Assembly: GCA_003153915.1 (NCBI GenBank)
Contig: PMBX01000126.1
Span: 10,873-19,309 of the forward strand
DNA: 8,437 bases
Direction of reading: 5' to 3'
Source: Phycisphaerales bacterium
GTDB lineage: Bacteria > Planctomycetota > Phycisphaerae > SM23-33
The first letter of the stretch is position 1. Each line of letters starts with the position of its first letter. The notes under the pieces were generated by a model that did not search any database, was not told the origin of the DNA, and was given only the letters and a program-made list of their open reading frames with translations. Below, one piece after another: positions 1 to 4,898 of the stretch. Position numbers and translations under genes: made by a program.

Positions 1-602
1 CGGTTGAAGCTCTTGAGGATCGCCCGGCAGGCGTAGGTGGAAAACTTGAAACCGCGGGCTATGTCAAACTTCTCGATGCTCCGCAGCAAGGCCATATTGC
101 CCTCGGAGACCAGTTCGACGAACTCGACGTTTGGAATCCGCGTCCGCTTGGCCATCGCCAGCACCAAGGCCATGTTCGCGCGAACCAGCTTGCCCTGAAC
201 ATCCTGGGCGCGAAGATACCAGGCGATCATCTCCCGTGCACGGGAGAGAATCTTCCTTCGCCGCTGCGACGCCATCAACTTCACCAGGCGGTATCGCGCG
301 TAGTTGTACCGCAGGAACAACGTCGCTTCCTGGCCGCCTTTGAGCCTGGGCCGTCCGGTGGAGCGGTACTCTGTGTCGTCGGCGACCTCCGGGAAGTGCG
401 TCCACGCGGAGACTTCAATCTCTTGCGCTTCGGACCCGAAGTACCTCTCCTCCGCCGTGGGGTCCGCGAAGTCTTCCCCACTGACAAAGCTCATTTTCTC
501 GGGGATGCGACGGTAGATGTCTTGCTCCGCCTGGTCCAATCCCTCCGGGGGGGTACATTGGGGTCTCGTGACTACGCTTGGTGCTTCCAGTGTCGCTTTC
601 AT
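1..602 (-). CDS. Sigma-70 family RNA polymerase sigma factor, 3' end cut by the window edge
   Basis: Translating the minus strand from an ATG at 602-600 gives 200 residues open to the window edge. The product would direct core RNA polymerase to promoters in the cytoplasm. Seen: a charged N-terminal arm (1-87), a region 1.2-like segment with 'LFLRYNYARYRL' (~95-106), region 2.1 (~138-153), region 2.2 with 'FVELVSEGNMALLRSIEKFD' (161-180), and region 2.3 starting 'IARGFKFSTYACRAILKSF' (181-199). Regions 3 and 4 would lie beyond base 1. The start is supported by AGGAAGG at 608-614, 5 nt upstream, and by a promoter at 730-757. Oddity: after 'FSTYA' the usual melting-region tryptophans (TWW in primary sigmas) are replaced by C-R-A. 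From general knowledge this variant is frequent in planctomycete sigma factors. Family assignment is secure; the regulon is unknown. It is most likely an alternative, not the housekeeping, sigma. Confidence 0.9.
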   Translation of the reverse strand, partial: MKATLEAPSVVTRPQCTPPEGLDQAEQDIYRRIPEKMSFVSGEDFADPTAEERYFGSEAQEIEVSAWTHFPEVADDTEYRSTGRPRLKGGQEATLFLRYNYARYRLVKLMASQRRRKILSRAREMIAWYLRAQDVQGKLVRANMALVLAMAKRTRIPNVEFVELVSEGNMALLRSIEKFDIARGFKFSTYACRAILKSFN

Positions 603-607
603 GGCTG

Positions 608-614
608 CCTTCCT
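608..614 (-). promoter_or_regulatory. Ribosome binding site of the sigma-factor gene
   Basis: On the minus strand AGGAAGG lies 5 nt before the ATG at 602-600. It fixes the start of an ORF whose other end is outside the window. Confidence 0.7.
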
Positions 615-691
615 TTCGGCCCTGTGACCAAGGTGGCCTCAGGCTATACTGACCATTGTTGCTCCACTTATCTTGTATATGGTGCTTTTTA

Positions 692-712
692 AGGGCCGCC
701 TCTGGCAGCCCT
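692..712 (-). other. Stem-loop in the leader of the sigma-factor mRNA
   Basis: The minus-strand sequence AGGGCTGCC-AGA-GGCGGCCCT can fold into a 9-bp stem with a 3-nt loop. The one non-Watson-Crick pair is G-U in the minus-strand RNA but would be C-A in a plus-strand RNA, so the fold suits the minus transcript. It would lie about 10-30 nt from the predicted 5' end. No U-run follows, so it is not an intrinsic terminator in that direction. It may stabilise the 5' end or act in leader control; the function is unknown. Confidence 0.4.
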
Positions 713-729
713 GGGTTCTTTTCACATCA

Positions 730-757
730 ATAATACATTTGTGGTACAGCTTGTCAA
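730..757 (-). promoter_or_regulatory. Sigma-70-type promoter for the sigma-factor gene
   Basis: On the minus strand a perfect -35 TTGACA (757-752) is followed after 16 bp by TATTAT (735-730), which matches the -10 consensus at 5 of 6 positions. It sits in a locally A+T-rich stretch and points at the sigma gene. Transcription would start near 723, giving a leader of about 120 nt. Confidence 0.65.
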
Positions 758-998
758 CATTAATATCCCTGTTGTTATGGATTTCCCCCCAAGCTTCCAC
801 CAAGCGGTAAATAGGTGACTTACCAGTTCGGCTTTTATGATTGCATAACTCCTTTTGTTGCAAGATATAACATTCATTACAATCTTCTTGCCACGTTCCA
901 TGTGATGGGGATCCGTTGGATTTTCCGCCAGGCAAAAGAAGCTTGGGAAATCCCCTGCTGTTTGGTGGACATACCCGGTCTGCGCGACTGGGGGTGGT

Positions 999-1247
999 TT
1001 ATTGGTCCCGCCTGTGGCCGATCAGCCTCCGCAGAAGTGTCTCTTCTCCGGAGCGATTGCCTTCCACCAGATGCCCCACCAACTGAAGGGCATAGCCTCC
1101 CACGAACATCGCCACTGCCAAACCCCACTGCCCCAGGATCAACAGAATCGGAGCGGCGACGAAACAGGCCGGAATGCCCAACATGTGCAGCCAGAAATTG
1201 GATGCGTTACGGTGGCGTTTCAGCCAGTTGTCGATGGGCGGCCACAT
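999..1247 (-). CDS. DUF962 / Mpo1-like small membrane protein
   Basis: An 82-residue protein with the hallmarks of the DUF962 (Mpo1/YGL010w-like) family. Seen: 'WLKRHRNASNFWLHMLGIP' near the N-terminus (9-25); two hydrophobic segments (about 24-40 and 41-58) joined at 'GQW'; then 'GGYALQLVGHLVEGNRSG' (50-67). Histidines 12, 21 and 59, with Glu62 and Asn64, are likely family-conserved polar residues. In yeast, Mpo1 is an Fe(II)-dependent dioxygenase of fatty-acid alpha-oxidation in phytosphingosine breakdown; the function of bacterial members is not established. It should sit in a membrane. The ATG at 1247 has GAGGGAG at 1256-1262, 8 nt upstream. It starts 38 nt after the stop of the mlaE-like gene and is probably its operon partner. 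It is short for the family, mainly lacking a C-terminal extension. Confidence 0.82.
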   Translation of the reverse strand: MWPPIDNWLKRHRNASNFWLHMLGIPACFVAAPILLILGQWGLAVAMFVGGYALQLVGHLVEGNRSGEETLLRRLIGHRRDQ

Positions 1248-1285
1248 CCGGGAGACTCCCTCAATCGTCCGCGGTTTTGCGACGC

Positions 1286-2164
1286 CTAGAGCAACGCCTT
1301 AACCCCGTACATGCTCTCGTAGATGGCATTGAGCGCCATGCCCAGGAAGAAGTCCAACGCCAGGATGGTCATGCAACTGGCAACGAAGCTTTCCGTGCAG
1401 GCGCGTCCCACCCCAGCGGCGCCGGGGGCGCAGCGGAAGCCCTTGTAGCAGCAGATCAGGCTCATGGCCGCCCCGAAGAAGATGCTTTTGATCGGCCCGT
1501 AGAAGATGTCGAAATTGTCCACGGACATCGCCGCCAGGCGCCAGAACTCCGCGCCGTTGAGGCCATAGATATAGACGCTGACGAAATATCCGCCCAGAAT
1601 TCCCAGGAAGTCGGCATAGATCACCATCGCGGGAATCAGCAGCACCGAAGCCAGGAACCTTGGCACGACCAGCACCCTCAAGGGGCTGGCCCCCATCGCG
1701 CTGAGGGCATCGATCTGTTCGGTGACGCGCATGGTCCCCACCTCGGCCGTCAGCCCGCCACCGACCCGCCCCGCCAGCATCACTCCCGCCAGTACAGGCC
1801 CCAATTCGCGCAGGACCGACAAAATGACCACCGTGCCCATCTGCCCTTCCATCCCCAGGGCCTTGAACTGCACGACGGTCTGGACGGCCAGCACCATGCC
1901 CACGAAGGCCCCCGTGATCATGACCACGGGAATGCTCAACGTGCCGATGGCGAAAAACTGCGCCATGAGCAGCCGAAGGTTCTTGGGTTGTACCAGCCCG
2001 GCTGTAAGCCACCCAAGCGTCTGGGCGCAGAAGATGCAGAAATCGCCAAGGGCCTCGATCCGGCGGACAGTTCGCGCGCCCAGATTCTCCAGGAGGCCCG
2101 GGAGGATCCCGACCATTGTCTTGTTGGTTCCTTGGAGCATGTTATCCATGTTGCCGGTTTTCAT
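1286..2164 (-). CDS. mlaE: MlaE-family ABC transporter permease (MCE/Mla lipid transport)
   Basis: A 292-residue inner-membrane permease of the MlaE/TIGR00056 family, which with an ATPase (MlaF) and an MCE protein (MlaD) moves phospholipids between membranes. Seen: an amphipathic N-terminal helix (~20-50), several hydrophobic segments (~70-98, 110-135, 165-200, 225-240, 260-283) and the signature 'RELGPVLAGVMLAGRVGGG' (119-137), followed by 'TAEVGTMRVTEQIDAL' (139-154) and 'VVPRFLA' (166-172). A family-typical 'CYKGFRC..GA.GVGRACTESFVAS' lies near 239-263. The start ATG overlaps the tilS stop in an ATGA (2164-2161), a usual sign of translational coupling. The residues before ~M17 are poorly conserved in appearance, so a start at 2116 (276 aa) is possible but lacks a ribosome binding site. 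No ATPase or MCE gene adjoins it, so its partners must be elsewhere. Confidence 0.93.
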   Translation of the reverse strand: MKTGNMDNMLQGTNKTMVGILPGLLENLGARTVRRIEALGDFCIFCAQTLGWLTAGLVQPKNLRLLMAQFFAIGTLSIPVVMITGAFVGMVLAVQTVVQFKALGMEGQMGTVVILSVLRELGPVLAGVMLAGRVGGGLTAEVGTMRVTEQIDALSAMGASPLRVLVVPRFLASVLLIPAMVIYADFLGILGGYFVSVYIYGLNGAEFWRLAAMSVDNFDIFYGPIKSIFFGAAMSLICCYKGFRCAPGAAGVGRACTESFVASCMTILALDFFLGMALNAIYESMYGVKALL

Positions 2165-3702
2165 CGACCTGATAGCGGTTTGTTCTTAAGCCCGGCGGCT
2201 GACTCTTCAGCGTCCGGGCAAGTCCGGTTCTCTATCAACTCGATCCTCAAGACGCGGCGGGTCTCGGCAGTGATCCGAACCCGCCGGTCAAGCCTTAGTG
2301 GACAGACATATACTATCCCCTCCCCGTCGTGGATGCAGAGAATCTTTTTTCTCTCCACGGAGGGCAATTTCAGGTTTGTCAGGAAGTTTCCCACCTTCTG
2401 CCTGCCTCTCCCGCCCAGGGGGGCAAATACGTCACCTGCCCGTCGCGTTCGACAGATCAACTGCCCGTCAAGGCAATCGGCGTCGAGCATCTCCACGCCC
2501 GCGGGGTGGTTGCGACGATGCGCCTCGAAGGCCGCCGGATGGAACGTCTCCAGGCGGCAGGCGATCCATCTGCCGTCGCCAAGCGGCGTGGTCCCAGGAC
2601 AGGCCAGCGTCACGTCGGCTGCGGTTGTGGCCTCCTGGGCCTCGATACGACGGATGGCCAATGCCCCGCCCCTGATGTCCGCGCGATAGTCTCCCGGCAA
2701 TGAGATCGCACCAGGCGCGGTCCTTGTCGGCAGTTCCGCCAATTCGGCCAGGTGCTCCGAGGTGATTTCGCGCATGGCCAAGCCGGCTTGTTCAAGGGCG
2801 ATGCGGATGGCGCATGCCCTGATGATTCTTTCCTCTCCAGCCAGGATACGGGCGTCCAGGACAATGGGCAGTTGATCCCTGGATTGCAGGGACCAGCCCG
2901 CTGCCGCCAGGACCAGTCTGGCCCGGCCGGCGATGTATGTCTGGGCTTCTCCCGCGGCCAAGCCAAGTCGCAGCAGCGCCCCATCAACATCGGTATTGAT
3001 GCGTTCCCGCAGCAGCGGCAACAGTTGGTGGCGAATGAAATTGCGGGTCATCGTGGTATCGGCGTTAGTCTGATCGGTCCGCCACGACAGGCCCTGACGC
3101 AGGCAGTATTCCTCAATTTGTCCCCGGTCAACCTCCAACAGCGGGCGGATGAGCGACGCTTCAGCCCCGCCCAAAGGCCGGGAAACAGGAATACCCGACA
3201 GGCCGAGAAGATGCGTGCCGCGGATGATCCGATGCAGGATGGTCTCTACGTTGTCTCCGGCGTGGTGGCCGACAGCAACCGCTGAAGCGCCGATCTGTCC
3301 GGCCGTTTGGGCAAGGAACTCGTAACGGGCGTCCCGGGCCGCCTGCTCGATGCCCAGTTTGCGGCTGGCTGCCTCGGTGGCAACGTCGCGATGTTCGATT
3401 ACCGCCGGTAGATGCCACTCATCGGCCAAGGCGGCGACGAAATCGGCGTCCAGGCGGGCCTCGTCCCGCAGGCCGTGGTGAAGATGAGCGACGACCAGCC
3501 CGTATCTCCTGGCCGGTTCTTGGCTGAGGCTGCGCAGGACCGACAACAGACAGACGCTATCGGCCCCGCCGGAGACCCCCACCAACACCTTCGCCTCCGC
3601 GGCCAGTAATCCCCGGCGGTCGATGAATTCGGCGACCGAGACAGCCAAAGGGTCGCGATGGACTTGAGCTTTATTCATGGCACGGACGTTGGCGAAAATC
3701 AC
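2161..3702 (-). CDS. tilS: tRNA(Ile)-lysidine synthase TilS
   Basis: A cytoplasmic ATP-dependent enzyme that converts C34 of the CAU-anticodon tRNA-Ile to lysidine, so that it reads AUA and is charged with isoleucine. Seen: the PP-loop 'GVSGGADS' (42-49), 'HLHHGLRDEA' (73-82), 'GHHAGDNVETILHRIIRG' (145-162), 'RTDQTN' (208-213) and 'TRNFIRHQLLPLL' (219-231), all typical N-terminal-domain motifs. A middle helical domain follows (~235-355). The C-terminal TilS_C-like domain has 'RRAGDVFAPLGGRGRQKVGN' (420-439) and 'VERKKI' (449-454). At 513 residues it is somewhat longer than usual, with a ~25-residue tail. The longest frame starts at GTG 3702; an ATG at 3678 (residue 9) is an alternative and neither has a strong ribosome binding site. 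It leads the tilS-mlaE-DUF962 cluster. Confidence 0.95.
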   Translation of the reverse strand: MIFANVRAMNKAQVHRDPLAVSVAEFIDRRGLLAAEAKVLVGVSGGADSVCLLSVLRSLSQEPARRYGLVVAHLHHGLRDEARLDADFVAALADEWHLPAVIEHRDVATEAASRKLGIEQAARDARYEFLAQTAGQIGASAVAVGHHAGDNVETILHRIIRGTHLLGLSGIPVSRPLGGAEASLIRPLLEVDRGQIEEYCLRQGLSWRTDQTNADTTMTRNFIRHQLLPLLRERINTDVDGALLRLGLAAGEAQTYIAGRARLVLAAAGWSLQSRDQLPIVLDARILAGEERIIRACAIRIALEQAGLAMREITSEHLAELAELPTRTAPGAISLPGDYRADIRGGALAIRRIEAQEATTAADVTLACPGTTPLGDGRWIACRLETFHPAAFEAHRRNHPAGVEMLDADCLDGQLICRTRRAGDVFAPLGGRGRQKVGNFLTNLKLPSVERKKILCIHDGEGIVYVCPLRLDRRVRITAETRRVLRIELIENRTCPDAEESAAGLKNKPLSGR

Positions 3703-3728
3703 CTGTTGTCTTGTGGGTAACGGCCAGG

Positions 3729-3740
3729 ATTTATACTATC
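3729..3740. promoter_or_regulatory. A+T-rich -10-like element between the divergent tilS and lipoprotein genes
   Basis: Within 207 bp of divergent intergenic DNA, TTTATACTA reads as TATAAA (3735-3730) or TAGTAT on the minus strand, about 25-30 nt before the tilS GTG. On the plus strand it reads TATACT (3732-3737). No good -35 box is at the right distance on either strand, so this is only a candidate. TAGAAT at 3805-3810 is an alternative -10 for the lipoprotein gene, also without a clear -35. Confidence 0.3.
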
Positions 3741-3909
3741 CGGTTTGGCTTAGCGGGAACAGACTCCATGAGACCGGTTCTATCGCATCATGCCGCCTTC
3801 GCCCTAGAATGCGTCGTCCTTCCACGCCGTCGTGCCGGGTGATGGCGCGGTGGGGCTCTGCCCTTCGTACCCGGCCTTACAACCTGTCCTGATGAGAAAA
3901 GGAACGAAC

Positions 3910-4479
3910 ATGAAAAGGCAACTCGCATCCATGTTGATATTGGTCGCCTGCGCGGTTCTGACGCAGGGCTGCCTTGGACGCGCCATAACGGAAGGCGTTG
4001 GGACCGTCCGAGGCGCCAAGGGAACCTATGCGCCCATCAAGCCCCTATCGCAGATCAAGAACGAACCGGTCCTGGCGGCGTACACCAACTTCGAGCTTGG
4101 TCCCATCGTCGATGACATCGGTGGAAAGACCCCAGCGGAGTTCTGGGGGTTCCTGCCCAAAGAGTTCTACAAGGCGATGTGGAAGAAAAAACTGCCCATG
4201 CAGGCGGGCGGCAAGACGTTGGTCATTCGCGGGCGCGTGGTCCATTACGAGTCCGCCGGCACACTCGGCATGGCCATCGGTCCGTTGGAGGAGGTCATCG
4301 TCCGCACGGAATTGGTCGATGCGTCCACGGGCCAAGTCCTGGCCGTGGGCAACTGCATCGGCCGCACCGAGGAAACGGTTAATTCCGGCGTGGAAAAGAA
4401 GGCCGAGGGCCTGGCCAAGGCATTCGCCGCTTGGATCGACGCCCACTACCCCAAGACCGGGCGGGAAGAGACCGAATAG
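3910..4479 (+). CDS. Putative lipoprotein with a DUF4410-like C-terminal half
   Basis: A 189-residue protein that I do not recognise with certainty. It opens with a lipoprotein-type signal: 'MKRQ', a hydrophobic stretch, then Cys14 in 'LVAC' (a textbook lipobox, but very early) and Cys21 in 'LTQGC' (a more usual length, weaker box). The mature part has 'LVIRGRVVHYESAG' (~101-114), 'EEVIVRTELVDASTGQVLA' (~124-142) and a C-terminal helix with 'LAKAFAAWIDAHY'. This strand order resembles DUF4410-type lipoproteins, where a beta-rich core ends in 'LVDA.TG.VLA', but that is a weak, remembered similarity. The ATG at 3910 is chosen over the longer open frame from 3832 because AAGGA (3899-3903) lies 6 nt upstream and the signal begins exactly there. 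It is likely anchored in the outer membrane and is followed by a terminator-like hairpin at 4561, so probably monocistronic. Confidence 0.8.
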   Translation: MKRQLASMLILVACAVLTQGCLGRAITEGVGTVRGAKGTYAPIKPLSQIKNEPVLAAYTNFELGPIVDDIGGKTPAEFWGFLPKEFYKAMWKKKLPMQAGGKTLVIRGRVVHYESAGTLGMAIGPLEEVIVRTELVDASTGQVLAVGNCIGRTEETVNSGVEKKAEGLAKAFAAWIDAHYPKTGREETE

Positions 4480-4560
4480 AAACCGGCCTGGCAACCGTCG
4501 GACTGATCGGGCAACCCACGGTTCGGTGGACCACTGTTTCCAGAGGCTCCATTGCTCCAG

Positions 4561-4591
4561 CCGCGGGCACGAACCGCGGGGACTCTTTTTT
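4561..4591 (+). terminator. Probable intrinsic terminator after the lipoprotein gene
   Basis: CCGCGG (4561-4566) and CCGCGG (4574-4579), with a 7-nt loop, form a G+C-only 6-bp stem, followed 6 nt later by TTTTTT (4586-4591). It is 82 nt past the stop. The gap before the T-run makes it less than ideal. Confidence 0.55.
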
Positions 4592-4759
4592 GTCCTCTTG
4601 CGGAGTGTACGAAAAAAATAGCACGCGGTCTGACAATGCTTGGATTCATAAGGATTCTGTTCATTCAGGTCAGGGTATGGACGTCGCAGAAGCCCGGGTA
4701 ATCGACAGAGTGCCACAATCCAGCCGCGCACCACGGTCCAAAAGACGGTAACTTTTTCA

Positions 4760-4788
4760 TTGACACGGGATTATCAACGTGCTACATA
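4760..4788 (+). promoter_or_regulatory. Sigma-70-type promoter for the LEPR-xLL gene
   Basis: A perfect TTGACA (4760-4765) is followed after 17 bp by TACATA (4783-4788), a weak -10. Transcription would start near 4795, giving a ~105-nt leader. The weak -10 suggests modest or activator-assisted expression. Confidence 0.5.
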
Positions 4789-4885
4789 TCGCAGTGTTCG
4801 GGGGGGATTAGTTGCGATTTGAATTTCAGCCAGGATGGGCGGGGAGGCCAGGTCAGGCTCGATGCGGTATTAGTGTTGTTGGAAA

Positions 4886-4891
4886 AAGGAG
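4886..4891 (+). promoter_or_regulatory. Ribosome binding site that fixes the start of the LEPR-xLL gene
   Basis: AAGGAG lies 7 nt upstream of the ATG at 4899. It shows that the 29 codons open upstream to a TTG at 4812 are leader, not protein. Confidence 0.8.
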
Positions 4892-4898
4892 AGTTATC

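Larger units (their letters stand above)
603..998. other. A+T-rich intergenic region between the sigma factor and the DUF962 gene
   Basis: No credible gene is visible here. The stretch from about 640 to 900 is clearly richer in A+T than the flanking genes. It holds the sigma-factor promoter, leader hairpin and ribosome binding site. It also holds a 19-nt imperfect palindrome at 806-824 (arms GGTAAAT and ACTTACC, one G-T mismatch), about 50 bp upstream of the -35 box, which could be an operator. No good terminator for the cluster ending at 999 was found. The open frames crossing this region have no family resemblance and run through the promoter. Confidence 0.55.
4480..4898. other. Non-coding region between the lipoprotein and LEPR-xLL genes
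   Basis: No credible gene lies here. It contains the hairpin/T-run at 4561-4591, about 170 nt in which I see nothing specific, the promoter at 4760-4788, and a ~100-nt leader with a G-rich stretch (from about 4800, including GGGGGGG) and the ribosome binding site at 4886. Confidence 0.6.

Noticed and set aside
639..935. A 98-codon minus-strand frame in the A+T-rich region, with several cysteines
   Set aside because: It runs through the sigma-factor promoter and leader hairpin, has no convincing ribosome binding site, and matches no family I know.
905..965. GGGGATTTCCC and GGAAAATCC considered as a terminator downstream of the DUF962 gene
   Set aside because: The local stem is only 3-4 bp, and the longer pairing has a bulge and a large loop without a T-run at the right place.
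815..2689. A 624-codon open frame on the plus strand
   Set aside because: It lies antisense to the well-supported DUF962, mlaE and tilS genes. Its product is low-complexity, rich in H, Q, R and A, and resembles no family; it reflects codon bias of the opposite strand.
3832..3909. Longer start (ATG at 3832 frame) for the lipoprotein
   Set aside because: It would put 26 polar residues before the signal peptide and lacks a ribosome binding site; the ATG at 3910 has AAGGA at the right distance.
4812..4898. Longer start (TTG at 4812) for the LEPR-xLL protein
   Set aside because: It has no ribosome binding site, whereas AAGGAG stands 7 nt before the ATG at 4899. The LEPR-xLL motif is expected within the first ~40 residues, which fits the later start.
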